Below, in pieces: positions 10,573-20,978 of a DNA stretch of 64,000 bases. Made by a program: the position numbers and the translations under genes. The stretch is from positions 3,379,821 through 3,443,820 of the forward strand of contig JAJEKV010000057.1 of assembly GCA_021234155.1 (NCBI GenBank), written 5' to 3'. The notes beneath the pieces were generated by a model. It saw nothing but the letters and a program-made list of their open reading frames with translations. It did not search any database and had not been told where the DNA came from. Source of the DNA: Isoetes taiwanensis. Taxonomy: Eukaryota > Streptophyta > Lycopodiopsida > Isoetales > Isoetaceae. How positions within the stretch are numbered: position 1 is the first letter of the stretch; the number at the start of each line of letters is the position of its first letter.

Positions 10573-12497
10573 CGTGCGAATCTAGGGTTATGCTAATGTT
10601 GGACTCCTGGCACCCCTTTAATCCAAGAAAAGACAGCCATGATTTTGACATGTTATATCCACAATCGGTATAACAACATATTGTAGAGCAACTGCAAAAA
10701 AAAAAACACTGTTAGAAAAATTCATTCAGAAAATAATGGCATGGGAAGATGCTACCTGAAATGCACTACGCAACATGCCACATGATATGCATGTCTACAC
10801 TCCACAATAATGATTGGCAAGAGCATATCATCCAATGTCAGTGACCTGTTACAAAATGGGCATGCTTCATTCAAATTAATGCTCAAATCTTCCTTCATAC
10901 TATGAACAACGACCGGTGTTTGGGTAGGCAAACAAGGATCGAACTCAAAAGGTTTGCACATGCTGGATCGAGATGCCAACAGCCTCATAAGGCAGGGCCT
11001 CAATTTGTTTAGCTGCTCCAACTCGACATCTCTAGAAATCTCTGAATTCAGTAAGTCATCGAGAGCTTGCTTCAAAGCTACACCCAATTCTTCAAGATCT
11101 CTTTCTTGCAAGTCAATTACTGCCTCAACACCCTCCTTCGCTGCACTTGAGAGCTTTGTGCACAAATCTTGGTACTTCTTAATCTCATTGGCCACACTAA
11201 CCTGCCTAGCTTCCAAACCTTTAATATTTTCTTTGATGACACCGCACTTTTCGCCACTTAGTTGCGCCGATAGTCGCCTTTGTTCACATCATGTTCTGCA
11301 ATAGAAATCCATTCCTCCAATATCCTCGACATCTCTAAAACACAAAGAGACACTAAATTAGAATATTGAATAAATTAGATAAACAATTGACTGCCATTAA
11401 CTTGCAGCTATAAGACACAAGTTGCAAGCTGTAACTTTGACCTATGGGACGTAAGCTTCAAGCCGCAAGTCGTATGATTGACCTATGACACACGCCAAGC
11501 CGAAGTCGCAATCGTGACCTATGCGCTACAAGCTTCAAGCCGCAAGTCGCGACTTTTGACCTATGGGACACAAGCTTCAAGCCGAGGTCGCAAATCGCAT
11601 GACACACTCTCTCACTATGACTGTGGCTGAATCTGCAACTACTAAGGCGTGGTGCACCATGGCTGAGACTGAGACTGTAAATAGTAAGGCATGACACATC
11701 TGCAACAAACAACTGTAAGCTTCCACCTGCAATTGCAACTGTGACTGGAAAGATTAAGATGGTAGTAAACATTAACTAGAACATGTGCTTAAGCTTGTAG
11801 CTGCAACTCACAAATGCATGCTTTTACCTATGAGTTAACTGCAAGTTCAGGTTTGACTTACAACATATACAAGCACATGCTTCTAACTATGAATACAACA
11901 ACGATTTTAGATTTAGCTAAGAATGTACTACAGAAAAATAAAAAAATAAAAACAGCAATCAAATAGTACCTGGTATTTTTTTTGCGTAATTGGCATCATT
12001 CACCTGGGTCTTACATGGCACATTAGAGCTAACATAGATTTGTGAAGTGGGCTTATCAACAAGCACTGGCGCAATTGGAGACATTGTCAACTGAGGAACA
12101 ACATTTGTTGTAACTTTTTCCAGCCCATCCTCATAATCATTGTTTGAAAGTGCTCTACTCTTTGCAGCTGACTTTGCATGCTTGTAGAAGCTCATCCAGT
12201 TTATTTCACGGCCATTGCAATGTAAGAGAAATGCTACTGCCAATGCTTGAGGCACCTGCCCTCCTAAAACCTTCTTACGATCATGTATTTTTGTATACAA
12301 TGATAGAAACTCTTCCTTCTTGTTTTCCTTCAATAATCTGAACCTATAACAAGACTTACCATTTACCTTTGGACCCCACATCTTTCGCATGTCATTCTCA
12401 TCAACATTCTTGTCCTCTGATTTATATAACTCCTTAAAGGTCAAACCTTTGCTGCTCAAATTTGGAATTGCATCGTTTGGTACTGCTTCCATGAGAT
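10573..12497 (-). CDS. N-terminal part of the RING/HAD-like gene: coiled coil and RING-like zinc finger
   Basis: There are three minus-strand exons. The first (12497-11970) has acceptor TGTTTACAG and donor ACCAG|GTACTA, and encodes an unrecognised region with LSSKGLTFKELYKSEDKN. The second (11334-10756) has acceptor GTGTTTTAG and donor TTTCAG|GTAGC. It encodes helical, coiled-coil-like sequence and then the start of a RING-like finger (CPFCNRSLTLDD, ECRHAYHVACCVVHF). The third (10691-10573), with acceptor TTTGCAG, continues the finger in frame with further cysteines (TICCYTDCGYNMSKSW). The finger residue order C-x2-C, C-x-H-x2-H-x2-C, C-x4-C is RING-like. A frame change near 11260 interrupts exon two. 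Earlier exons toward 13100 are likely but not resolved. The role is unknown; a nuclear protein is an inference. Confidence 0.6.
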
Positions 12498-13244
12498 CTG
12501 TAAACATATTAAGACAGAGTTTAAAGATTGGCTAGAATTAAAGAAATGCTTGAATCAAATGTAAATATTTTGTAACAATTGGCTAGAGACGATTTTGGTC
12601 CATAAGAGCTATTACAGTCCTATATTTTCCCTGCCTAGAAAGATGAACTCAGCAGCATGTAAAATATTAAGACCCAAAGATTATTCAACAAGTCAGCCTA
12701 CATTATTCACTTACACAAAGCATGTTCAAATAATTACATGAGGTATGCTAAAAATACTTAATAATTATGGTAAGAATTTAGAGAAGATCACGCAAAGTCA
12801 CTCAATTTATCTGAGCACTCAATATAAAGAATATGAATTAGGTCGAGTCCTCTTCTCTGCAAATTTAACTAGAGAATTAACAGCTTCAAATTTTATGCCT
12901 TATGGTGATTAAAACAAAGAGCATTAGTGTGAAGACTGAGAAGACGGCTAATGCAATAGAATAAGATTTAGAACAAGAAAAAGAACAAGAACGCATGATG
13001 CCTAAGAACAACCTCGATGGAAAAGATGGAGGAGAAAACTTGATGCCGCTTTTAGCCGTGGTGGCGTAGGTGGGACGTTGAATGATCGAGCTGTAAGAGT
13101 CGGCAAAGAAAAGAATTCCCTCCCTCCCATTCTTGCTATTTCCCGATCCCTCCCTCTCTCCGTTAGTTTCGGAAAATTCAAAATACCACCTGACATTCCC
13201 ACTATTTTTCTAACTACTATAGTAGTTCGAATTAAGACTTTTTT
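12498..13244. other. Upstream region of the RING/HAD-like gene and right arm of the transposon
   Basis: An intron precedes the exon at 12497. A less AT-rich stretch at 13000-13150 on the minus strand could hold the first exon and 5' leader. No product can be supported. Confidence 0.35.
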
Positions 13245-13268
13245 GATACACTATATTGTGCTTCTACC
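13245..13268 (-). repeat. Right terminal inverted repeat of the 11.7-kb transposon
   Basis: The minus strand reads GGTAGAAGCACAATATAG and then TGTATC. It is directly followed on the plus strand by CCACA, matching 1536-1540. Confidence 0.72.
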
Positions 13269-13273
13269 CCACA

Positions 13274-13640
13274 CATAACTTCGCAGCATATCCTCAATAA
13301 TGCGATTGGTACGTTCTGTCTGACCATCTGTTTGAGGATGATATGCCGTACTCATAGCAAGCTTGGTCTGAATAGTGGCAAAGAAATCTTTCCAGAATGC
13401 ACTTACAAATTTGGGGTCCCTATCCGACACAATTACTCGTGGCATTCCGTGTAATCTGAAGATTTCTTTGGCAAAAAGCAGAGCGGTATCAAAGGCTGTA
13501 TCCGTGGTACGACATGGCAAGAAACGAGCCATTTTCGACAATTTGTCGACCACAACCATTAAGGCATCATACCCCCGGAGAGTTCTTGGAAGGCCCACAA
13601 TGAAATCCATGGTTATCACTTCCCATTTGGCGTTGGGCAC
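13274..13640 (-). pseudogene. Integrase core, N-terminal part (gypsy element)
   Basis: The minus strand encodes WEVITMDFIVGLPRT (first catalytic Asp), VIVSDRDPKFVS (second Asp) and YHPQTDGQTERTNRIIEDML (catalytic Glu). The frame runs into the 11.7-kb transposon after RSYVW and the rest of the core is at 1535 leftwards. Upstream a frame change near 13650 separates it from the zinc-binding N-terminus. Confidence 0.88.
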
Positions 13641-13642
13641 GT

Positions 13643-14953
13643 CTAGAGGTTGTAGCTCACCCGATCCTTTAACGCTTCAGCCTTAGTTTGTCGGGCATAC
13701 CCCATTAATCGCTTAATGTATCTGGCAATGTCCTTTTTCATAGAAGGCCAAAAATAACTGGAACGAATCTTAAAGTAGGTTTTCATAAGCCTCGCATGTC
13801 CAGCTATAGGGCTGTTGTGGGTGTCGTGGAGGATTAGCTTACGCACTCCCGAGGACTCAGGTACACACAACTTATCCTTGTGATATAATAAGTTGCCCTC
13901 TTTCTTATACGCACGAAAGGCTTCGCGCTCCCTATCCGTGCGAGCTTCCTTAGCCAAACTATCCCAAATGTCACGGAACTCCTGGTCTGTGGCCAAGGTC
14001 TGCTCTATCTGTTTCCCAAACTCACTGGCGAGTGTAGAAATGGCATTACAATGGGTTCGGGTCACCAAGGGATGGCGTGACAATGCGTCCGCAACCACAT
14101 TGTGCTTGCCAGGCTTATACATAATTTCAAAATCATATTCTTCCAAGAATTCCATCCATCTTCTCTGGCGGAGATTGAGATTTGGCTGGGTGGATAAATA
14201 ACGGAGGCTTTGATGATCCGTATCCAACTGTAATCTCCTACCAAGAAGGTAGTGTCTCCATATCCGCAGGGCACGGACAGCGGCTAACAATTCCTGATCA
14301 TGGGTAGGGTATCGCTGCTCTGTCTCGTTCATTTTCTTTGAATCATAGGCAATAACCCACCCCTCCTGCATTAGGACTCCACGGGTGGCAATCTTACTGG
14401 CATCTATTGCCACTAGTTTATCCTTCTCAGGATCGGGCAATGTGAGAACTGGTGCTGATGTTAAAGCATCCTTAAGTTGCTGGAAACTGCCCTGAACTTT
14501 TGTCTTCCAGTGTTCCATCCAATCCCTCACTTTCTCATGCTTTGTGAGATTTGTAAGAGGGGCTGCGATCTTTGCAAAATCCTTTACAAATTTTCGATAA
14601 TATCCTGCTAATCCCAAGGAACTCCGGACTTCGGAAACATTCCCTGGAATAGGCCATTCTTTTACGGCCTCTATCTTTGCTGGGTCTGTAGCAATTCCCT
14701 CTGCCAAAATAACATGGCCCAAATAATCGACCTTCGGAGTGGCAAACTTGCACTTAGAGAACTTGGCATAGAGCTGATGACGCCTTAGCTTTTGTAGGGC
14801 TAGCCTAAGATGTTTCTCATGCTCCTCCAGGGTCTTACTATAGATGAGAATGTCGTCAAAGAAAATAACAACAAAGTCATCCAAGTATTGTCGAAAGACA
14901 TCATTCATTAGTCGCATGAAAGTTGCTGGGGCATTAGTTAATCCAAAAGGCAT
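13643..14953 (-). pseudogene. RT palm/thumb, RNase H and integrase zinc domain (gypsy element)
   Basis: An open minus-strand frame of 436 codons. It begins in RT with [12 protein letters not shown], then FFDDILIYS (the catalytic YxDD box, here FFDD) and VDYLGHVI. RNase H follows ([36 protein letters not shown]), then the integrase HHCC-like zinc region ([17 protein letters not shown]). It overlaps the next upstream frame at 14938-14953, where a frameshift breaks the RT. It ends at 13643 with a second frame change before the integrase core. Plant gypsy order RT-RNH-INT is kept. Confidence 0.9.
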
Positions 14954-15705
14954 AACTGTAAACTCATAATGCCCATATCTAGTGCGAAAAGCAGATTTAT
15001 GGATGTCTCCTCTTTAATCCTTATCTGATGGTATCCGGAGCGTAGATCAATCTTTGAGAAATACTTAGCCCCTTGCAACTGATCCATTAGGTCATCTGCT
15101 CTAGGCAAAGCATAGCGATTCTTGATGGTATGCCTGTTCAGTTGCCGATAATCAATACACATCCTCAGCGAGCCGTCCTTTTTCTTAACGAAGAGAATAG
15201 GAGCGCCAAAAGGCAAAACACTAGGTCGGATGAAACCTAGGTTTAGTAACTCCTGAAGTTGCTTCTTAAGTTCTGCCAATTCTGGAGGACTCATACGGTA
15301 CGGGGCCTTGCTGGTAGGCTTGGTACCCGGCTCTAAAGCTATTTCACATTCCACCCCTCTAAAAGGAGGGAGCTTCTGAATCTCATCCGGGAAAAGGTCA
15401 CCAAATTCCCGGAGAAGATGAGCAATCCCCTCTGGCAAGGTGTCGATTACTTGCTTTTGTTTAGCATCTGACTCTATGGAAGCAAGGCTAATGATGCAAA
15501 GGAGCTTTTCCCTGCGTATAGCTTTATCTAACTGCCTGATGGAGATAGACTGCATGATAGGGTTGAATGGTTCACCTCTGATAGTCACGCGGGTTCCATT
15601 AGCTGCGTTGAAGGTAACTTCTCTCTTCTCGCAGTCTATGTTGGCTTTTGCAGATGCCAAGAATTCCATACCAACAATGAGGTCATATTTGCCAATATCC
15701 ATCAA
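14938..15705 (-). pseudogene. Protease end and RT fingers (gypsy element)
   Basis: This frame starts at [14 protein letters not shown], the C-terminal half of the retropepsin. It continues through the connector ([15 protein letters not shown]) into RT ([34 protein letters not shown]), where DLRSGYHQ holds the first catalytic Asp. It changes frame at both ends relative to gag-protease (15702-15705) and to the RT palm (14938-14953). Confidence 0.88.
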
Positions 15706-17280
15706 TTCGCACCCAAAGCAACCGGTGCACCTGGCAACTGCATCTTAAGATTGATGCGGCGGCCATGGGTATGCCTGACCTTACCACTGGCTAGAGTAAC
15801 AGGTCTTGGTCGGGACCTTAATGTTTCAAGCTGTAAGACCTGGGCCATCCTAGGAGAAGCAAAGTTATGTGTACTTCCCGTATCCATAAGAATTACGAAA
15901 GGCTTACTGTCTACTTGACCTATGGTGGAAATGACAGCAGGCTGACTTTCCGCATTGCCGGTTTCTATAGCTGCAAGGATATGAGACGCACCGTGAATGT
16001 ACTCAGGAGCCTCCTCTTCGCCAGGTAAGGTCGACTCTAGATCGTCCCAATCGAGATCGGCCATGGCCAGCTGGGCAGTCTGCGTAACATAAGGACAATT
16101 GTGCATAAAGTGGCCGGGCCGCATACACCTGTAGCATGCCTTATCCCGGCGGAGCTGCTCCCGGGCCTCCTTAGGAATAGACTGTAAGAGGTTCCGTACT
16201 TCCTTACCGACATTGCTCTGTTTATCCGGCGTGGTGAAAGTAACTTTCTTTTCCTGGCGGCCATAGGAATTCTGCTGAGAGGGGCCCGGACTTGGCGACT
16301 GGGGTTTGTACGGTGTGGATGGCCGGGGCTGCGAGTAAGGAGCAGGACGCGGATACTGGTTTCTTGGTGTGTCCTCCTCGAGGCTCAATGCCTTAGCCTC
16401 AGCCTCCACAACTGATTTTGGGTCTATGGCTTTAACCATCCGTTTAATTGATGGGGCCAACCCTTCAATATAACCCTCTACGGCTCTCTTTTCATTCATA
16501 CCTGGTACATATAGCCTCAAGCGCATAAACTCATCAGTGTAAGCCTGAACCGTCATACCCTTCTGCTCCAACCTATAAAAGGTCTGAATCTGCTGGCATT
16601 TGTGCGCACGAGGCACATAATGCGACTTGAAGGCCTTGGCAAACTTCCTGAAGTTGCATCTGCTCCTGTCCAGATGCTTGGCCCTGGCATAGCCCTTCCA
16701 CCAAATACGGGCAGCTCCTGTAAGGTTGGTGGTGGCAACCTTTCCTGTATCCTTCTCCGTCATGCCATAAGACTTCCCAAACTCCTTCATCTCGTCCAAC
16801 CAGGATTCTGCATTTAGTCCGCCTCTGGATTTCCCATCAAACTGGGCCAATTTCCTATTCTTCCATATACTAGTTATAGTCAGATCAACCGCCTTTCTGC
16901 GGTATTCCTTATCCCGGCGCTTTGCATGGTCACCAGCTGATACCGATGATCCAGAAGACACCGAAGTGGTTGAGCATGAGGAAGTGGCACTATCCTTAGA
17001 AGAACTTCGGCGACGCTTAGCATGAGGCCTCCTTGGTGCAGTACGTGATCGCCTCCGGGGAGATGGTCATTGTCAGTGCAGTGGACTTTGCGGTGGTAGC
17101 GGAGGTAACTCCGGTCCATCTTCCCTCGGGTTTGTCATGCGGTGGGTTGGCATGCAACACATAGGCTTGTAACTCGCCTAACTGCCTTTTCATTAACATC
17201 AGTTCCTGTTCGGGTGTGAGTCTACTAGCATTTGAAGGTGTTTGCCAGGCGGCGTTACGTGCACCGTCTAAATCGAGCAT
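15702..17280 (-). pseudogene. Gag with zinc knuckle and protease active site (gypsy element)
   Basis: The frame from 16961 to 15702 contains the capsid-like region (FDGKSRGGLNAESWLDEM, GAARIWWKGY), a CCHC knuckle (CYRCMRPGHFMHNC at about 16135-16090) and the aspartic protease active site (ILMDTGSTHNFAS at about 15892-15855). Upstream the same protein continues as a basic serine-rich stretch, with an N-terminal open frame starting at 17280 (TPEQELMLMKRQLGELQAYV) joined through a frame change near 17030. Gag packages the RNA and the protease processes the polyprotein. A frameshift follows at 15702. Confidence 0.85.
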
Positions 17281-17500
17281 GAAAAAGGTATAAGCATATT
17301 TATAACATATAAATTTTTACAAATTTTATCATGTCGGACAAAGGGTAGAGAGAGAACATGAGGGAAATTTATTATTATAAGAGGAAAAACTTTGTTATTA
17401 CAGTTTCACACCAAAAGTTGTTACAGGAGTATTACACAAAAACAACATTGAGCTCACAAACAGCATGAAAAAAAAAGAAACGAAACTGGAAAGACCCGGC

Positions 17501-17958
17501 CTAGGGGTTCGCAAAGGAGTACAGGATCGAGTAACGAACACTCTCACGCACAGCCCTAACGAGCTTGTAGCGTGCCCAGGCCTGGACAATTACTGGTTGG
17601 TATTCCCACGTTGGGCTAACAATGAGAAGATTGAAAAGCCTTCTCAAAGCATAGAAGAGTTGCCACAGGTGGTCGTTAGCGTCCTCGAAGGCTTCGTGCC
17701 TGGTCATGCTCCAGTAGTCCCATGTGCGGCACAGAGTTTTCTTCAGGTCCTCAAAAGCTCTGTCCCTGAGGATATTAACTATCTCCATCCCTTTGGCTGG
17801 ATCATAGGGTTCTCCTGGTGGCGGGGGTTCCATCTCGTAACCTTCATCCCATTCTGGATATTCTCCATATCTCTGGCCATAGTCCTGCTCGGGCGGCCCT
17901 GGATCCTCCCTCCTGATCAGATCTGTAATCCTTTCTTCATATTCCAGAAGTGTCTCTT
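17501..17958 (-). CDS. Unrecognised ORF between gag and the H3-fold region
   Basis: Open from an acceptor-like site (TTGTCTTGCAG at about 17968-17959) to a stop near 17501. It has an acidic start (EETLLEYEERITDLIRRED), a proline-rich patch (MEPPPPGEPYDP) and a helical, aromatic-rich half (LWQLFYALRRLFNLLIV). No family recognised. It could be the last exon of an upstream accessory gene of the retrotransposon. Base composition matches the neighbouring ORFs. Confidence 0.45.
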
Positions 17959-18182
17959 CTGCAAGACAATGGCAATGAATATAGAGTGTTGTATAATTTT
18001 TTTTATTTTACTCTAACTTCAATAATTAGAAGAACTTATCATGGAAAAGAACAATTGTATTCCTCGATACCGTAATCACAGTCGATCAGAAAAAGGGTAT
18101 ATCATATTATAGAATGGCTAAAGAATTTACCAAACCAAAATTTTACAATCATACGCAATACAAAAATGCGTAGTGCAATTAT

Positions 18183-19583
18183 TTAAGAACTAGAGTCTCC
18201 CTCTTCATTCGTAGGCCTAGGAGGTGGTGGAGGCGGTCGGTGTCGCAGCAGAGTCACCCCGGGGTCTACTGTGGCAGCCGCAATAGATGCAACCTCTGGT
18301 GGATAGGCAACAGCCAATGGGGCTGCCGTAAGGAGCTTCATGCTCATCCAGGGTGCAATGTCTTGGCCCAAGGCCATCAGGGCGAGATCCCGTCGCACGA
18401 GTACATAAGTAAACGTACGATAGGGAAGCTTCTTATGCCCGGCCAATGTGGAGAGAGCACGGAGGGTCCACCATGAAGCTTCAGCCTCCGGTCCTAGATC
18501 TCGGGCTATAAAAAGAACTTGGCCCTGCCGAAAAGCTGATAAGAAGAAGCGAGTAAGGTGGTTTCCCAATACCTTTCCTTGTGGGGTCTCCGACGTGGCC
18601 ACTTCCTTATCCAAATCCATAGGGACTTCTTCTTCCTTAAGTTCCTGTTGCTCCTCCTTCACATGAGTAGGATTATGATATAAATCCTCTCCCTCGTCAT
18701 CTGACCCGGAGGGAACCTCAACCATATTGATATTTGGGACGTGAGGTCCCATAGCCGTGAAGGCATCTGGTGAAGGCTGAGAGGCCGGCTCCTGCATCAC
18801 CAAGTCCCGAAGCCGTAGCAATGTCTCGGCGGGTTCTATAGTCTCCTGGCAGAACTGGAGCAGCTGCTGAACCTCCGGAGGAAGCTCAATAGAAGTGAAG
18901 TCGATGAAATCGTCCATACAATACTCCGCAAGCTCATAGAGCACATGGTCTTTACGCTTGCGTCTAAATCCGGCCACCATGTGATAAGTCCAGATAATAT
19001 CATCCAAGAGAAGATATTCTTGCCCTTGGTGATAAATAACTGGAAGGGCATCCAGCCCTGACAAGCCTACAGCTTGCTCACGGCGCGGTGGCAGCTCTTC
19101 CGCCAGCTGCTTCCAACGGGCAAAGTCGCCCATGCCTATGTGTTCGTCTTCCCCCTCCTCAGAAGACTCAGGCAGTTTGCCTTTCTCTACAGGCAAGGTT
19201 TCATCCTCGACGTATTGGTCCATGAGGATGGCTAGGGCGAAGGCAACCTCAAGATACTGCCGCCCCTGGTGCTGCACAAAGGGCAGGTGTTTGCCCCATC
19301 GGAGCTTCCCCTTCAGCACATCATATGCATGGGTGTCTCCCGCTAGCATCTCCCGGACTACCTCCCGCTCCAGATACAGTTGGGGAGGATCCCCAAGAGG
19401 AATACACAGAGGGAGCATCTCCTCCATGTAGAAGTCTAGAAAGCCGGCATAATCCGAGTGCCGCTGCATGTTGGTAATGAGGTCTAGGCGCTGGCATAGC
19501 AAGGGCCGCAACAGGTCGAAAGGGACTTGCAGATCCCAATGTTCTCCGTCTTGATACCATGCGAGAAGATCAGCGGCGGCCAT
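18183..19583 (-). CDS. Unrecognised 466-residue accessory ORF in the gypsy element
   Basis: An intact minus-strand frame. I choose the ATG at 19583 (MAAADLLAWY) because the 18 codons before it look like untranslated sequence. The protein is acidic with two related segments, LPFVQHQGRQYLEVAFAL and LPVIYHQGQEYLLLDD, suggesting an internal duplication. A Glu-rich low-complexity region (EEQQELKEEEVPMDLDKE) and a proline run near the C-terminus (RPPPPPPRP) follow. It has no signal peptide or membrane segment. It lies between the H3-fold ORF and gag in the same orientation. It is not gag or pol and I do not recognise it; a captured host gene or clade-specific accessory protein are both possible. 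The long uninterrupted frame next to a broken pol is notable. Confidence 0.6.
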   Translation of the reverse strand: MAAADLLAWYQDGEHWDLQVPFDLLRPLLCQRLDLITNMQRHSDYAGFLDFYMEEMLPLCIPLGDPPQLYLEREVVREMLAGDTHAYDVLKGKLRWGKHLPFVQHQGRQYLEVAFALAILMDQYVEDETLPVEKGKLPESSEEGEDEHIGMGDFARWKQLAEELPPRREQAVGLSGLDALPVIYHQGQEYLLLDDIIWTYHMVAGFRRKRKDHVLYELAEYCMDDFIDFTSIELPPEVQQLLQFCQETIEPAETLLRLRDLVMQEPASQPSPDAFTAMGPHVPNINMVEVPSGSDDEGEDLYHNPTHVKEEQQELKEEEVPMDLDKEVATSETPQGKVLGNHLTRFFLSAFRQGQVLFIARDLGPEAEASWWTLRALSTLAGHKKLPYRTFTYVLVRRDLALMALGQDIAPWMSMKLLTAAPLAVAYPPEVASIAAATVDPGVTLLRHRPPPPPPRPTNEEGDSSS

Positions 19584-19637
19584 GGCGCTAGAAGGGAGGA
19601 GGAAGCAAGAAAAACAGAGAGAACAATTGGAATGCAC

Positions 19638-19803
19638 GCTAAAAACCCTTTTTAAACCCTTTTTATTACTATGCTGATGTCAGCAATTTCATATTTAAAA
19701 TAAAATAAAAGGTTCTTAATATGACTTCTACTAAAGCAGAAAAAGAGTTTTTTTTATTAATTATCAGAAAAATATTTACAATGGAAACCCCGGTAACACA
19801 ACG
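19638..19803. other. Short AT-rich spacer between ORFs
   Basis: It separates the 466-residue ORF from the H3-fold stop codon. Nothing recognised. Confidence 0.3.
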
Positions 19804-20223
19804 CTAAGGACGCTCCCCCCGAATCCTACGGGCGAGGGCTAAATCCTTTGGCATAATCGTAACTCTCTTTGCGTGAATCGCGCAAAGGTTAGCGTCACCA
19901 AAAAGTGCCACCAGATAGGCTTCAGCAGCCTCTTGGAGCGCCAAAATAGCAAAGGTCTGGAAACGGAGGTCGGTCTTGAACTCCTGCGCGATCTCCCGTA
20001 CCAGCCTCTGGAAGGGAAGCTTCCGTATCAGAAGCTGGGTGGACTTCTGAAACTTGCGGATTTCCCGCAAGGCCACGGTACCGGGTCGGTACCGATGGGG
20101 CTTCCTTTGTGGGGCAGCTCCAGGCACGGTCTTGGCCCCAACGGCTGGCCGGGATGCATCCACTCGCTCCTGCCTCCGATCCGAGCTCGCCTTCTTACCA
20201 AAGGCTCCGACTTCTTCCTGTGC
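19804..20223 (-). CDS. Histone H3-fold ORF inside the gypsy element
   Basis: The minus-strand frame is open from 20223 to the stop at 19804. It encodes the full H3 core in order: [19 protein letters not shown] (aN), [20 protein letters not shown] (a1), [20 protein letters not shown] (a2), [20 protein letters not shown] (L2/a3) and ARRIRGERP at the very end, as in H3. Loop 1 has no insertion, so it resembles canonical H3 rather than CENH3. The normal modifiable tail is absent; before KPHR stands an unrelated stretch ([20 protein letters not shown]). It overlaps the upstream coiled-coil ORF in another frame and has no good ATG of its own. It is therefore probably the C-terminal domain of that ORF after a frame change, or a spliced product. 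Nucleosome incorporation is unproven. Confidence 0.88.
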   Translation of the reverse strand, partial: AQEEVGAFGKKASSDRRQERVDASRPAVGAKTVPGAAPQRKPHRYRPGTVALREIRKFQKSTQLLIRKLPFQRLVREIAQEFKTDLRFQTFAILALQEAAEAYLVALFGDANLCAIHAKRVTIMPKDLALARRIRGERP

Positions 20224-20978
20224 TTAATAGTGGTGTGCTCGGTCGGTATTGGTCCCGGGCCACTCCCTGATGCCCCTCCATCCTGCGGGTTTAGCTGGTC
20301 CTGCCGAGCCCTCTCCTCGCATTCGAGCCTCTCCTGTTCCTCCCGGAACTCCCGGGCGCTCCTAAGGTTTTCTTCAGCCTGAGCTACGTTACGGCGAAGA
20401 AGTTCAACATGGTACCGATGGGGCCGTTGGCTCATATCAATCTGGATCGTCGTTAGATAATCCAGACTGATATCAGGGATCGGGGCTCCCCACATGAAGC
20501 TCTGGGAAGCTTCATGCCATTGGTACGGGGGAACCTCAATTGCCCTGCCATCTATGACGGCAAGTCCGTCCCCTAAGTACCGGTACTCCCTTCCCCGAGC
20601 CGCCGTATCCGCTCGCTCAATCTCCCGATGGTCATCTTCTTTAGCCAAACCTCTGATGCGATCGGCCTCTGTCCTGATGTCCTCCTCCTCAGTATGCCCC
20701 TCTTGTTCGGGAGGATAGAACTTAATCAGCATCATGACCATGTCATGTTGCTCCACGATGGTGTAAGAGAGCTGGCGAAGGTTCAGCCGGATCAGGAATG
20801 GCTCCGAGAAATGGTAGATAGAATAGGGAATCCTATCATTATTCTCAAACCGGTTCACCAACTCGTCCAAAAGGATGTCGATGAAAGCCGGGTCGGTAGC
20901 CATGTACTGGGCGATCATGGCATAAATCTCCACTATGCTTAGGGTAGAAGGGTCCGGGACGCTCTTGGTATTGGCCAT
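20028..20978 (-). CDS. Coiled-coil accessory ORF upstream of and overlapping the H3-fold ORF
   Basis: I choose the ATG at 20978 ([13 protein letters not shown]). The first ORF after the 5' LTR leader encodes an unrecognised N-terminal region ([35 protein letters not shown]), a charged middle and a coiled coil ([20 protein letters not shown]). A basic segment ([19 protein letters not shown]) follows near 20180. Its frame runs on to 20028 inside the H3 sequence, but there it reads nonsense. The meaningful reading switches to the H3 frame between about 20223 and 20120. A single indel that broke an original fusion protein is the simplest explanation. No known family is recognised for the N-terminal part. 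Confidence 0.6.
   Translation of the reverse strand: MANTKSVPDPSTLSIVEIYAMIAQYMATDPAFIDILLDELVNRFENNDRIPYSIYHFSEPFLIRLNLRQLSYTIVEQHDMVMMLIKFYPPEQEGHTEEEDIRTEADRIRGLAKEDDHREIERADTAARGREYRYLGDGLAVIDGRAIEVPPYQWHEASQSFMWGAPIPDISLDYLTTIQIDMSQRPHRYHVELLRRNVAQAEENLRSAREFREEQERLECEERARQDQLNPQDGGASGSGPGPIPTEHTTIKHRKKSEPLVRRRARIGGRSEWMHPGQPLGPRPCLELPHKGSPIGTDPVPWPCGKSASFRSPPSF

Larger units (their letters stand above)
1541..13268 (+). mobile_element. 11.7-kb nested TIR DNA transposon carrying transposase-like and RING/HAD-phosphatase-like genes
   Basis: Integrase coding of the host gypsy stops at 13274 after RSYVW and resumes at 1540 with WSKQSQW. The two sides share CCACA (1536-1540 and 13269-13273, TGTGG in the coding sense), which is best read as a 5-bp target-site duplication. 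The ends are imperfect inverted repeats: GGGTTAAAGCACAATGTAG on the left, and GGTAGAAGCACAATATAG as the reverse complement of the right, followed by GTGT(C/A)TC. The contents are a plus-strand decayed transposase-like gene (2420-5287), tandem and hairpin repeats (5988-7560) and a minus-strand multi-exon gene (8824-12497). I cannot assign a superfamily. The limits are seen directly; mobility by the encoded transposase is an inference. Confidence 0.78.

Noticed and set aside
19804..20223. The histone-fold ORF as centromeric H3 (CENH3)
   Set aside because: Loop 1 has no extra residues and the a2 and C-terminal sequences follow canonical H3; only the tail is different.
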